A DNA stretch of 33,603 nt from an uncultured Spirochaetaceae bacterium (lineage in GTDB: Bacteria; Spirochaetota; Spirochaetia; Treponematales; Treponemataceae). A model generated the notes under the pieces. That model searched no databases and was not told where the DNA came from. It saw nothing but the letters and a program-made list of their open reading frames with translations. The stretch is taken from positions 1 to 33,603 of the forward strand of contig CACZYY010000015.1 in the NCBI GenBank assembly GCA_902785455.1, written 5' to 3'. This document shows, one piece after another, positions 8,981 through 17,683 of the stretch. The translations under genes and the position numbers were made by a program. The first letter of the stretch is position 1. The number at the start of each line of letters is the position of its first letter.

Positions 8981-11080
8981 TTATTGTAATGGAGCAAAAT
9001 AGCCTGTTTCATCACGACCGCTTCGGTTCATAATGAAAGCTTCAAGCTCAACTGGCAAATATCTCTGACCGAAATCCGTTGCAAGGCTGGAATCGTAAGA
9101 AAGCACGTAAGTTCCGTTCGGAATGTTAATAATGTCATCGACAATGCCAGCCAAACCTTCGTCACGGTAGACATAATATGCACCGCCCTCAGTGTGGTCG
9201 CAGATAAAGTTAAGCTCAGGTTCAGCCGCCCCCTGCGAAAGAAGCAAATTAACGAATGAAATTGCATTATTGTTAAGGTAAGCCGTCAAATCGCTGAGAC
9301 CGTACTTGTCAAAAGCCCCCTGCGTAATTTTTCCATCACCAATGTAAACAATCGCGCACTTTTTCGCGGCATTAATCAGGGCGTTCGAACACATTCTGAT
9401 TGCAACATCAAGAGAAACATTTTCAGCGGCAGGATTTTTGAGATTCTTAAGCTTGAAATTGCTTGCCCCGCTCGGAGCACCTTCATATTCAATCAAAGGA
9501 ACAGCCCCTGCGCTCACGATTCTGAGAGTACCCCGGTTTTTCATCGCAGCAGCAAGTTCCTTAACCGCACTCTCCATGCTTTCCTCGTATTTTGAAGAAG
9601 AAACAGAACGGTCAATCAAAAGAGTGATGTCAGCATAATCATTCACATAGGCAGCACCCTCAAGCTTATAATTCAATACTGGATTTTTGTTTTCCGTTAC
9701 GAAGAAATTATTTTCTTTGAGGCCGACGACGCTCTGACGTGAACGATTCTCGACTTTGACTTCAAGCATGATTTTTGGGAAGGAATCAGAAATAACGCGC
9801 TCAATCTGAACGAAAAGACCGCCGACAAGCTCAGAAAGCTTAGCCATAACAAAGACTTCGTTCGAAGAAAAATCAGTTACAAGAATATTCCCGTTGATGT
9901 CAGGAACTGCGCTCGTAAGCCGTGAAGGTGCATTTCCAGAAGAAAGATTCTCGAAAAGCGCGCCGGTGTCAGTATCAATAGAATAAACTTTATTTTTATC
10001 ACAAATAACGAGATAGCGCCCCCAACGTTTCATCGACTCGGGCTTTTTAAAAGTCTTGTTCTTGCACAAAAGCCCAAGATAGTTGCCAGAAACATCGAAG
10101 CGGTAGACAGCACCTGTGAGACAATCTGCAACAAAAACATTGTTCTCGTAAATTGCGATTCCAGTCGGTCCCTTCAGCCCCGGAAAATCATCGCTCTTGT
10201 TTCCAAAGAAGAAAAGAGGATTTCCTTCACCGTCAAAAACATCAACACGGCTGTTTCCAAAATCGCTCACATAAATGTTTCCGTCAGAATCCTCGGCAAT
10301 GTACTGAGGACCGACCATTTTGCCCACAGAACCGCCTTTTGAGCCAATGAATTTTATAAAACTTCCTTTTGAATCCAAAAGGCTGAGCCTGTCACCGGCA
10401 AATTCACTCACGAGAAGATTTCCGTCGTGAAGGCGAATCAAGTCCATCGGACGGTCAAATCCGTTGAAATATCCGCCGTTTCGGTCAATTACAAGGCCGT
10501 TGAGGTCAATTTTAAGAAGTTCGTTAGAACCATAGGAAAGAACCCACATAGTTCCGTCATTGTTAGGCAAAACAGAAACCGGCTGGCTGAAAACAAAATT
10601 TCCTTCTGGATTTTTGCCCGCATAGCTGCCAGATTCAGTGTAACGCACAGGCTTTTCCAGAGATGCACCTGCAAGCAAACGTCTGTCACGAACGATTTCG
10701 ATACGATTCTGCAAGAGAAGCCCGCCATAGCCCTCACCGGCCGCATACTGCCAGTGCTCAAGAGCCGCACCCTCAACACCTGAGCGGTAATAAGCCTTGC
10801 CAAGCCAGTCAAGAATCACGTTTTCTTCGGGAAGATAAGAAAGTGCCTTCTCAAACTGCAAGATTGAGTCGTTGAAAGCCCCTCGGTAATAAGCCTGAAC
10901 GCCCCGACGGAATTCCTGCTCGGCCAAACCGGAAGCAGCGGTCCTGGCTCCAATAGAAGAACGTTCAGTAGCACCCGCACTTTTCAATGCACCGCTCTGA
11001 GCGGACAAACAAGCCGCCCCCAAACAAGAAACGAGAAGAACAGAAAATATTTTTTTATACTTTTTAACTTGAAATATCAT
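8981..11080 (-). CDS. Exported TPR / NHL-repeat / VWA-domain protein
   Basis: A 699-residue protein of unknown role. It begins with a basic, hydrophobic export signal; LVSC (Cys19) fits a lipobox, though cleavage after the AQ near residue 28 is also possible, so I infer a periplasmic or lipid-anchored location. Residues about 50-130 form TPR-like helices (EFRRGVQAYYRGAFNDSILQ). About 150-410 contains repeated six-bladed-propeller (NHL-type) segments, such as DGNIYVSDFGNSRVDVFD. About 480-650 is a von Willebrand A domain with an intact MIDAS DRSVS motif in DITLLIDRSVSSS. All domains look protein- or ligand-binding; no catalytic motif is seen. The start has AGGA 7 nt upstream. It sits between a soluble TPR gene and sbcD in one minus-strand run. 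Confidence 0.82.
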   Translation of the reverse strand: MIFQVKKYKKIFSVLLVSCLGAACLSAQSGALKSAGATERSSIGARTAASGLAEQEFRRGVQAYYRGAFNDSILQFEKALSYLPEENVILDWLGKAYYRSGVEGAALEHWQYAAGEGYGGLLLQNRIEIVRDRRLLAGASLEKPVRYTESGSYAGKNPEGNFVFSQPVSVLPNNDGTMWVLSYGSNELLKIDLNGLVIDRNGGYFNGFDRPMDLIRLHDGNLLVSEFAGDRLSLLDSKGSFIKFIGSKGGSVGKMVGPQYIAEDSDGNIYVSDFGNSRVDVFDGEGNPLFFFGNKSDDFPGLKGPTGIAIYENNVFVADCLTGAVYRFDVSGNYLGLLCKNKTFKKPESMKRWGRYLVICDKNKVYSIDTDTGALFENLSSGNAPSRLTSAVPDINGNILVTDFSSNEVFVMAKLSELVGGLFVQIERVISDSFPKIMLEVKVENRSRQSVVGLKENNFFVTENKNPVLNYKLEGAAYVNDYADITLLIDRSVSSSKYEESMESAVKELAAAMKNRGTLRIVSAGAVPLIEYEGAPSGASNFKLKNLKNPAAENVSLDVAIRMCSNALINAAKKCAIVYIGDGKITQGAFDKYGLSDLTAYLNNNAISFVNLLLSQGAAEPELNFICDHTEGGAYYVYRDEGLAGIVDDIINIPNGTYVLSYDSSLATDFGQRYLPVELEAFIMNRSGRDETGYFAPLQ

Positions 11081-11096
11081 TGCAAATTCCTAATTC

Positions 11097-11771
11097 CTAA
11101 TTTTCTTGCGCTATTCTCAAATGCTCGGCAATCTCCTCGTTATCAGGAAGCTTTTCCTGAGCCTGAGTGAGATACTTGAAAGCATCATTCATCAGACCGA
11201 GCTTAAGATAAACCCAACCAACGCTGTCCATACATGCCGCAGAATCAGGCCGTTTGTCCAAAGCTCGTTTACAGAAAGAAAGAGCCTTAGTAAGGTCGCG
11301 GTTCTCACAGGCAAGAACATAGCCCATTCCGTTGAGAGCCGTAGGATTGTCAGGTTCAAGTTCTATAGCTTTTTTGTAAAATTCAAGGGACCTGTCCACA
11401 TCATTTTGTTTCCATGCCACATAAGCGAGTGAGGTATAAACAGAAGCCGGCCTGTACCCAGACTCCAGAAGTTTATTCAGCTCAAACTCAGCAAGTTTTT
11501 TGCGCCCCCTGTTAGCATAAATCACAGCGAGCACATACCTGCACTGTAAAACACGCTCCAGTTCGAGTCCGCCAGTGACAACCTGCTCCAAATACAAAAG
11601 AGCGTCATCATAATACTCCAGTTTTGCATAGCACAAACCAATGTAATAAGCCAGCTCAATATTGTTGATTTCGGAATCTTCTGGTAAAGAAAGAAAAAAT
11701 GCGAGCGCACCATTAAAGTCGCCCTTGTGATACATGGAGATTCCTTCGTTGAGAATATTGTTATCAGCCAT
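11097..11771 (-). CDS. TPR-repeat protein
   Basis: The 224-residue protein is almost entirely tetratricopeptide repeats; consecutive helix pairs such as YYIGLCYAKLEYYDDALLYL, YTSLAYVAWKQNDVDRSLEF and NGMGYVLACENRDLTKALSF follow the 34-residue TPR spacing. No signal peptide is present, so it is probably cytoplasmic. A strong ribosome site (GGGAGG) precedes the ATG. The gene is 16 bp upstream of the exported TPR/NHL/VWA gene and 24 bp downstream of surE, so the three are likely co-transcribed. Role: scaffold for protein complexes, partner unknown. Confidence 0.85.
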   Translation of the reverse strand: MADNNILNEGISMYHKGDFNGALAFFLSLPEDSEINNIELAYYIGLCYAKLEYYDDALLYLEQVVTGGLELERVLQCRYVLAVIYANRGRKKLAEFELNKLLESGYRPASVYTSLAYVAWKQNDVDRSLEFYKKAIELEPDNPTALNGMGYVLACENRDLTKALSFCKRALDKRPDSAACMDSVGWVYLKLGLMNDAFKYLTQAQEKLPDNEEIAEHLRIAQEN

Positions 11772-11795
11772 ACGCCCCTCCCGTAACAGCCAATC

Positions 11796-12566
11796 TTAGA
11801 ATTTAAATTTTACGCTCCGTTCCGGCCTTTTCATCACTGGCTCGGCATAAATCAGCGAAATTGCTATTTTTCCGCTGCGTGCGATATTATAATCAGAATC
11901 AGCCTCGCCTGTCACCGAAAGTCCATCGCTTGTGAAATGCCCCGAAAATAAATCCTCACCCTCGGATTTTACCGGAAAATTGTCACTATAATCACGGATA
12001 CAGAGAGAAGCAAAAGCCGCTTCTTTATAACTATCGGCAGATGTAGCGTTGAGACTTACAAAAACCTCACCATCACACAGAGAAATAAGTTCATCAAGAT
12101 TGTTTGCAGTGAAATCTGCGAGCGGCTTAAAATTGAATCCGTCGTCATCATTGTCATAATCAAAATATTTTGACTCAAGGCTCACCGCAATTCCAGGAAC
12201 ACCTTTCAAAACCGCCTGACGAGCAGCCGCGCAAGTGCCCGAATAAACTACATCGGTTCCCATGTTAGGCCCAGAATTTATTCCGGAAACAACGACATCA
12301 AATTTTACACCAAAGAGAGAAGAAATCAAACCAATGTTTACGCAATCGGCAGGCATTCCGTTGCAAGAAAAAATACCTTCCCCATGCTTCTGAAAAGTAA
12401 ACGCCTGCCCCATCGTGATTTTGCTTGAAACTGCAGAACGATTTGAATCCGGAGCAAGCACGTAAACGTCAGCCACTTTTTTTAATGAATCAACGAGAAC
12501 CTTCAGCCCTTCTCCATTGATCCCGTCATCATTCGTAACAAGAACTTTTTTGCGGTTAAGAGACAA
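11796..12566 (-). CDS. surE: 5'/3'-nucleotidase SurE
   Basis: SurE dephosphorylates nucleoside monophosphates and short polyphosphates using a divalent metal. The sequence has the N-terminal LVTNDDG metal site (Asp13, Asp14), the SNRSAVSS loop, and the SGINSGPNMGTDVVYSGT region, all diagnostic of the family; at 256 residues the length is usual. The frame is open further upstream to 12749, but that part overlaps the kinase gene and is not SurE-like. I choose the TTG at 12566 because AAGGAG lies 6 nt before it and NRKKVLVTNDDG follows directly. This start overlaps the 3' end of the kinase gene by 11 bp, so the two are translationally coupled. Confidence 0.92.
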   Translation of the reverse strand: MSLNRKKVLVTNDDGINGEGLKVLVDSLKKVADVYVLAPDSNRSAVSSKITMGQAFTFQKHGEGIFSCNGMPADCVNIGLISSLFGVKFDVVVSGINSGPNMGTDVVYSGTCAAARQAVLKGVPGIAVSLESKYFDYDNDDDGFNFKPLADFTANNLDELISLCDGEVFVSLNATSADSYKEAAFASLCIRDYSDNFPVKSEGEDLFSGHFTSDGLSVTGEADSDYNIARSGKIAISLIYAEPVMKRPERSVKFKF

Positions 12567-13734
12567 TATGAACTCCTTCCGCAGGCTCCACGATATGACT
12601 TGAAGTGCGGAATCCAAAGATTTTTGTGAATTCTGAAAGCTTATTGTTGAACTCGGGGACATCTTTTTCGTCGAGAATCGCGTAAAGACAGCGACCAAAG
12701 CCCTTTCCGGTGATACGGCCACAATTGAACGGATTGCGCGAATCATCATTATTAGGATTAATCTCTGAAAGCCGCTTTAATACCCAGTCAATTTCTGGAC
12801 ATGAAATTTCGTATTCATCTCGCATGTTCTCATGACTGTGGTTGACAGCCCGGGCAAATTTGCCGAACGAGCCTTTATCGAGCCCGTCCCAGGCATCGAG
12901 CACAAACTGGTGCTCTTTGATAATGCTGTTGAGCTTTTTGTGAATCATCTCCGGCGCAATCGAAAGAACAAGGTTGACTTCATGAGGATTTTCCTCGTAA
13001 CGCCAGCCTCCGCGCACATAAGATTTGCGGTCTTTTAATTCACCCAAAAGAAGCGCGCTCTCAGGCTCACGGATAATCTCTTCGTTCCAGATGTTCACGC
13101 GTGGAACTTTTGTATCTACAAGAATGATTTTTTTCTCAGGATAATCAAAAGGAAGAAGCTGGCAGGATTTAGTAGCATGGTCGGTAAGAACAAGAGATTT
13201 TTTGTCAGAATGAATGGCAGCAAGAATATCAGAAAGATAATGATTTGAATTAAGGAACCGAAGATTGCCCCTTGCCATTGCCTGAAGAATCTGCGGCTCA
13301 TCGCAATTAAGCTTTTGAAGCTCATTGATTGCATACGCAGAACCAACCTTCATAGCGGTGTTGATTCCGAAGCCGGCAGAAGGCAGAATATCCGAATAAA
13401 TCGTGAAATTCATGCCCTTTATCTCAAAGCCCCCGGAAATGAAACCGTAAATCATGGCTTTTATGGAATTTGCCCAACGGTCTTCCTTGCGATATTTCAT
13501 TCCGAGCATCGAAATCTTTTTGCGATCTTTTAGCTGCGGGAAATAAAAATGGAATGCAGCGTCGTCACGGAAAGAAACCGCGACATAGACAGGAAGGTTA
13601 ACACCCATTGAAAGAGTTTTGTCGCGGAAAAACCAAGAGTGTTCACCAATCAAATGAAACCTTCCGGGCGTGCAGACTACGACATCCGGAAATTGACCAT
13701 ATTCAGACTTATGAATATCTTTTACAAGATCCAT
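12556..13734 (-). CDS. Galactokinase-like GHMP kinase, divergent
   Basis: The protein has galactokinase/GHMP-kinase architecture: GRFHLIGEH (residues 24-32), the phosphate-loop equivalent LPSAGFGINTA, and a C-terminal GRITGKGFGRCLYA resembling the GGGFGGC motif. It departs from true galactokinases: the sugar-binding Asp of GEHTDY is replaced (GEHSWF), and the ATP loop lacks the usual serine-rich string. An Asp in NHYLSDILAAIHSDK may correspond to the catalytic base. So the family is clear but galactose may not be the substrate. I prefer the ATG at 13734, preceded by a G-rich stretch, which leaves a normal ~20-residue leader before the motif; a TTG at 13758 in the same frame has no ribosome site. 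It heads the minus-strand run with surE. Confidence 0.75.
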   Translation of the reverse strand: MDLVKDIHKSEYGQFPDVVVCTPGRFHLIGEHSWFFRDKTLSMGVNLPVYVAVSFRDDAAFHFYFPQLKDRKKISMLGMKYRKEDRWANSIKAMIYGFISGGFEIKGMNFTIYSDILPSAGFGINTAMKVGSAYAINELQKLNCDEPQILQAMARGNLRFLNSNHYLSDILAAIHSDKKSLVLTDHATKSCQLLPFDYPEKKIILVDTKVPRVNIWNEEIIREPESALLLGELKDRKSYVRGGWRYEENPHEVNLVLSIAPEMIHKKLNSIIKEHQFVLDAWDGLDKGSFGKFARAVNHSHENMRDEYEISCPEIDWVLKRLSEINPNNDDSRNPFNCGRITGKGFGRCLYAILDEKDVPEFNNKLSEFTKIFGFRTSSHIVEPAEGVHIVS

Positions 13735-13762
13735 AGAATCCCCCACCGCATATTTCAATCAA

Positions 13763-13791
13763 TTGCTTTTTTAAATGCAACTTAATAGAAT
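13763..13791 (+). promoter_or_regulatory. Promoter of lnt, near-leaderless
   Basis: TTGCTT (13763-13768), a 17-bp spacer and TAGAAT (13786-13791) predict +1 near 13798, three bases before the ATG. No Shine-Dalgarno is present. The -35 is weak (3 of 6). Confidence 0.45.
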
Positions 13792-13800
13792 GATAACACA

Positions 13801-15624
13801 ATGTCTCGAATTTTACAAATTTTTTGTACGCTCCTGTCAACACTACTCATAGCCATGGCAATTCCCAACGAATTTCTTAAATTTGGCTCCCCGCTTATAG
13901 GTCTTTTCGCGCTTTATCCTTTTTATATCGTTCTCAGAAACTGCAAAAGTTACAAAGAGGCATTCATTCTCTGCTTTATCCACGGTTCAGTCACGCATCT
14001 TCTCTCCAGTTTCTGGCTTGGGAATTTCGCAGGATTCGCTATCTTCACTCTGGGAGCCTCTGACTTGGGAACAGGCTTTTTCGAGGGTTTTTTCTCGCTC
14101 GCATATTACTTTCCGATTCTTTTCGCAACAAAATCTCAGGAACTTCAATTGTCTTCCGGCAAGCTGCATTTTGAACTGCCATTCAGGATTTTTTGGTTCG
14201 CATCAGTCTATGTAATATGGGAATACTGCAAGTCAACCGGCTTCCTTGCCTATCCATGGGGAACGCTCTCCATGACAGCATACGAATGGCCGCTTGTTAC
14301 ACAAATCGCCGATGTAACAGGAGTTTACGGAGTCACATTTCTTTTTGCCCTGTTTTCCGCAATTCTCGGCGAAGGAACACTTCTTCTAGGCAGGATTTCA
14401 AATTCAGTTTATGGAAGGATTATTTTCGACTCATACAAAAAAACTTGTGCAACAGCATTGATCCTATTCATTGCAACAGTTCTTTACGGAGCTTACCGTC
14501 TTTCAAGCCCGCGTGCACCAGTAAAAACAATGAACACAATCCTGGTACAGCAAAACAGGAACCCAAAGCGCGAGAACGAAGAAGAAGATATTCTGCTCGC
14601 CCAAAAACTCACGCAGGAAAAACTCGATGAATATTCAAATTCATCAGAAACATGTGATCTGGTTGTATGGAGCGAAGCGGTCCTTCTCAAAAGGTTTCCT
14701 GCCGCAGAACTCTACTATAAATTCATTCCTTCAGAACAACCTCTGATTAAATTCATTAGTGAAAGCAAAACTCCATTCATAATCGGAGGCCCGGAAGTTT
14801 TCAACAACGAAAAGCATGAATTCGGAAATTCGGCACTGCTATTTGACAAAAAAGGCAAATTCTCAGGCTCATACACAAAAATGCATCTTGTTCCGTTCGC
14901 CGAACTGATTCCATTCAGACAATATGAACCGATACGAAAGATAATCAAAAAAATGATAGGCTTTTCTTACGGCTGGACGCCCGGCAAAAAACCAGTCCTT
15001 TTTGAAATTCCTCTCAAAAATTCCATCGACCCGGAAGAAGATTTCAAAATCTACTCGCTCGCCGAGGATTCCAAGCTCCAAAAAGAAAAAACAGTCTTTG
15101 TCTCCACACCAATCTGTTTTGATGACTCAGCTCATGAAGTCTGCCATGCGCTTTATCATTCTGGAAGCGAAGTTTTTGTAAATATCACAAATGATTCCTG
15201 GTCCAAAAAAAACTCTTCCGAAATCCAGCATTTTGTCGTCGCCCATTACCGCTCAATCGAATACAGAACCACGACAATCCGCTCTGCCAACGCAGGCTAC
15301 ACATGCGTAATCGATCCCACAGGCAAGGTTCTGGCCGACCTTCCACTTTTTGAAGAAGGCGCGCTATCATACAAAGTCCCGATTTTCGCACGGAAGATGA
15401 CAATTTACGCACTCTACGGTGACTGGCTTCCGTGGTCCCTGATTTTCCTTGTATTCGCATATATCTTCTTCGCCGTCAAACGCAAGCTGCAAGAAGAAGA
15501 ATCTCTCAAAAAAATCACGACAACACGCGTTCCTCATTCAATCGCATGGTATGAGCTCTGGGATTCTGTCCGCAAAAACTACGAAACGACCTTTGCTATT
15601 GACTGGAACAACTGGAACATATAA
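13801..15624 (+). CDS. lnt: Apolipoprotein N-acyltransferase
   Basis: Lnt adds the third acyl chain to the N-terminal Cys of lipoproteins at the inner membrane. The first ~240 residues hold several hydrophobic membrane segments, followed by a nitrilase-like periplasmic domain with the full catalytic triad: Glu292 (VVWSEAVLL), Lys360 (YTKMHLVPF) and Cys439 (PICFDD). A last membrane segment (LPWSLIFLVFAYIFFAV) precedes a basic cytoplasmic tail. At 607 residues it is about 90 longer than the E. coli enzyme; the extra length is partly in the nitrilase domain and partly a ~50-residue tail. It is divergent from the kinase gene (66 bp to the preferred start). The start has no ribosome site. The bioY promoter lies over its last codons. 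Confidence 0.94.
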   Translation: MSRILQIFCTLLSTLLIAMAIPNEFLKFGSPLIGLFALYPFYIVLRNCKSYKEAFILCFIHGSVTHLLSSFWLGNFAGFAIFTLGASDLGTGFFEGFFSLAYYFPILFATKSQELQLSSGKLHFELPFRIFWFASVYVIWEYCKSTGFLAYPWGTLSMTAYEWPLVTQIADVTGVYGVTFLFALFSAILGEGTLLLGRISNSVYGRIIFDSYKKTCATALILFIATVLYGAYRLSSPRAPVKTMNTILVQQNRNPKRENEEEDILLAQKLTQEKLDEYSNSSETCDLVVWSEAVLLKRFPAAELYYKFIPSEQPLIKFISESKTPFIIGGPEVFNNEKHEFGNSALLFDKKGKFSGSYTKMHLVPFAELIPFRQYEPIRKIIKKMIGFSYGWTPGKKPVLFEIPLKNSIDPEEDFKIYSLAEDSKLQKEKTVFVSTPICFDDSAHEVCHALYHSGSEVFVNITNDSWSKKNSSEIQHFVVAHYRSIEYRTTTIRSANAGYTCVIDPTGKVLADLPLFEEGALSYKVPIFARKMTIYALYGDWLPWSLIFLVFAYIFFAVKRKLQEEESLKKITTTRVPHSIAWYELWDSVRKNYETTFAIDWNNWNI

Positions 15625-15625
15625 T
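15599..15625 (+). promoter_or_regulatory. Promoter of bioYMN within the 3' end of lnt
   Basis: TTGACT (15599-15604) and a perfect TATAAT (15620-15625) are separated by 15 bp, slightly short. The predicted start near 15632 falls inside the left arm of the BirA-type operator, so binding there would block transcription. Confidence 0.6.
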
Positions 15626-15626
15626 A

Positions 15627-15659
15627 TTGTTAACAATTTTTAATCAGTGAGGTTAACAA
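15627..15659 (+). promoter_or_regulatory. BirA-box-like biotin operator
   Basis: TTGTTAACA (15627-15635) and GGTTAACAA (15651-15659) form an inverted pair separated by 15 bp. This matches the known BirA operator layout (TTGTnAACC, ~15-bp gap, GGTTnACAA) in bacteria where the biotin ligase also has a DNA-binding domain. It lies directly before a biotin transporter operon, overlapping its predicted transcription start and touching its ribosome site. Confidence 0.82.
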
Positions 15660-16235
15660 TTGAAATCACGAAAATATGTTTTTGTAGCAGTCTTTGCGGC
15701 TTTAATCAGCATTGGCTGCGTAATCGCAATTCCGCTCCCCGGTGGCGTTCCAATCACAGTCCAGAACCTGTTCTGCATTCTTGCGGGAGGAATTTTGGGC
15801 ACATTCTATGGCTCTCTTTCAGTTTTCACATGGATGATTCTTGGAGCTGTCGGAATCCCGGTATTCGCGAACGCTCACGGAGGCCTTGCAATCATTTTGG
15901 GACCAACAGGCGGCTATATGTGGGGCTATGCGCTCGGCTCCCTTTTTTTGGGGATGACTCTCGGAAAGCCAAAATTCGGCGAGAACAAAAAGGACGTAAA
16001 ATTCCTTGCAAAAATCGCGCTTCTCTCTCTGATAGCTTATGCACTCGTCTATCTTCCGGGAATTCCATGGTTCATGCATGTTATGGCAGGAAAAGGAAAG
16101 CCACAGACATTCCAAAGCGTGCTCAAACTCACGTTCATACCGTTTATTCCGGGAGATTTGATAAAATGGGCAGTCACAATTCCGCTTATTGCCGCTTTAA
16201 GGCCGGTCGCAGCTCGCTATCTGACAACTGAATAA
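15660..16235 (+). CDS. bioY: Biotin ECF transporter S component BioY
   Basis: BioY is the membrane protein that binds biotin in the ECF importer. The 191-residue protein is highly hydrophobic with about six membrane spans and shows BioY features: GVPITVQNLFCILAGGILG, WMILGAVGIPVFANAHGG and GPTGGYMWGYALGS. The start is the TTG at 15660, since GAGG lies 7 nt upstream and the basic KSRKY follows immediately. The bioM gene starts 2 bp after its stop and bioN follows, so the operon carries its own ATPase and T component. Regulation by biotin through BirA is suggested by the operator just upstream. BirA itself is not in the window. Confidence 0.95.
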   Translation: MKSRKYVFVAVFAALISIGCVIAIPLPGGVPITVQNLFCILAGGILGTFYGSLSVFTWMILGAVGIPVFANAHGGLAIILGPTGGYMWGYALGSLFLGMTLGKPKFGENKKDVKFLAKIALLSLIAYALVYLPGIPWFMHVMAGKGKPQTFQSVLKLTFIPFIPGDLIKWAVTIPLIAALRPVAARYLTTE

Positions 16236-16237
16236 AA

Positions 16238-16969
16238 ATGGAAACAGCTGTAAAACTTGAAAATGTAACTAAACGATTTCTATCCACTACAGGCTCAAAA
16301 TATTCTGAGGCACTCACGGATATTTCTTTTGAGATTGCAAAAGGAAGCCTTACTATCCTTGCAGGTGCTAACGGAAGCGGAAAGAGCGTTCTTATGAACT
16401 TGATTTCGGGTCTCATGAAAGTGAGCGAAGGCAAAATCGAAGTGTCGTCAAAGCCAGGTCTTGTCTTTCAGGAAGCGAGCACGCAGATTCTCGGGGACAC
16501 ACCGCGCGAAGATGTTGCCGTCGGGCTCAAAAATCTCAAAACGCCCAAAAAAGAGATTCCGTCCCTTGTTGAAGCCGCTCTCAAAAATGTACGCCTCCTC
16601 GAAAAAGCTGACTTTCCGGCAGAATTTCTTTCGGGCGGAGAAAAACGCCGTCTTGCAGTGGCATCAATTCTTGCGATGAGGCGGGATATAATCATTTTTG
16701 ACGAACCTTATGCAAACCTCGATTACCCGGCCGTCTGTGATGTGAACAATCTGCTTTCACAACTCCACTCCGAGGGCAAAACAGTGATTCTTCTCACTCA
16801 CGAGCTTGAAAAATGCCTCGCCCTCGCAGATCATTTCCTGATTCTCCAAAAAGGGAAGCTGGTATATGACGGAAAACCCGAGGGCGCCATAAAACTCCCG
16901 CTTGAGCAATGGTCGATCCGAAATCCGCTTACAAAATACGAAAGCGTTCAGGATTTGATTTGGAGATAA
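16238..16969 (+). CDS. bioM: Biotin ECF transporter ATPase BioM
   Basis: This ABC ATPase powers the biotin importer. In 243 residues it shows Walker A GANGSGKS (43-50), the Q-loop in GLVFQEAS, the signature LSGGEKRR, Walker B DIIIFDEPYANLD and the switch His in LLTHELE. It is an ECF-type (CbiO/BioM) ATPase rather than a classical importer subunit, judging by the context of bioY before it and a T component after it. There is no visible membrane segment. The 2-bp gap to bioY and 6-bp gap to bioN indicate one transcript. Confidence 0.93.
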   Translation: METAVKLENVTKRFLSTTGSKYSEALTDISFEIAKGSLTILAGANGSGKSVLMNLISGLMKVSEGKIEVSSKPGLVFQEASTQILGDTPREDVAVGLKNLKTPKKEIPSLVEAALKNVRLLEKADFPAEFLSGGEKRRLAVASILAMRRDIIIFDEPYANLDYPAVCDVNNLLSQLHSEGKTVILLTHELEKCLALADHFLILQKGKLVYDGKPEGAIKLPLEQWSIRNPLTKYESVQDLIWR

Positions 16970-16975
16970 AAAAGA

Positions 16976-17662
16976 ATGGAAAACGCACAGTTCTTTCATT
17001 ATAAAACACAAAAAACCGTTCTTCATTCGCTTCCTCCTGCACTCAAGATTTTTCTGATTCTTGCGCTTGCGGTAGTCGCTTTTTATCTTCCTGTAAAGAT
17101 TTGCCTTGTTCTTTGGCCGATTCTGATCCTTCTTTCAGCTATTTTCCTGAAATTCAGGCCATCAGAAATCTTCTCCGATCAAAAACCGATTCTCGCATAT
17201 GTTTTTCTCCTATATTTGGCAGGACTGATTCTTAATCTTTCAATTCATATTTCAAGTCTTTCATTTCCTGTCGCGACCTGGGATGAAGTTTTCAAGGATT
17301 TTCGAAAAGTCTTTATTCCGAACCTGACATATCTTCCGCTTCTTGCGCACCTTGCGCTATCTCTTGAAATCACATCGATTTTCTACAGGACCACAAGCCG
17401 TGGTCAGTTCAAGGACGGATTTTCTTCTATCGAAATGTTCATCACCAGAAAAGACTCAGCTCCGCTCTCGGACACGCTTTCGCTTGCACTAAGTTTTATT
17501 CCGAGAATTTCGACATTCTGGAACAAACTGGAGCTTGCCTGGCAATCACGAGGAGGAAAATCATCTCTTAAAAAAGCAGTTTTTCTCTTCCCAAAGCTTT
17601 TTCATGCCGCGATGCGTGAGGGATATGAAAAATCCCTTGCAATTCAAAACAGAAGTTTGTAG
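16976..17662 (+). CDS. bioN: Biotin ECF transporter T component BioN
   Basis: The T component couples the ATPase to BioY. The 228-residue protein has about four to five hydrophobic helices in its first half (for example FLILALAVVAFYLPV and YVFLLYLAGLILNLS), then a cytoplasmic coupling region with AWQSRGG, a variant of the Ala-Arg-Gly motif that contacts the ATPase. It lies immediately after bioM and ends the bioYMN operon; nrdR follows after 21 bp with its own strong ribosome site and may be read on the same transcript. Confidence 0.9.
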   Translation: MENAQFFHYKTQKTVLHSLPPALKIFLILALAVVAFYLPVKICLVLWPILILLSAIFLKFRPSEIFSDQKPILAYVFLLYLAGLILNLSIHISSLSFPVATWDEVFKDFRKVFIPNLTYLPLLAHLALSLEITSIFYRTTSRGQFKDGFSSIEMFITRKDSAPLSDTLSLALSFIPRISTFWNKLELAWQSRGGKSSLKKAVFLFPKLFHAAMREGYEKSLAIQNRSL

Positions 17663-17683
17663 AATTTAATAAAGAGGAAAAAA

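Noticed and set aside
12567..12749. Upstream extension of surE
   Set aside because: The frame is open, but the residues are not SurE-like and lie inside the kinase gene; the TTG at 12566 has a better ribosome site.
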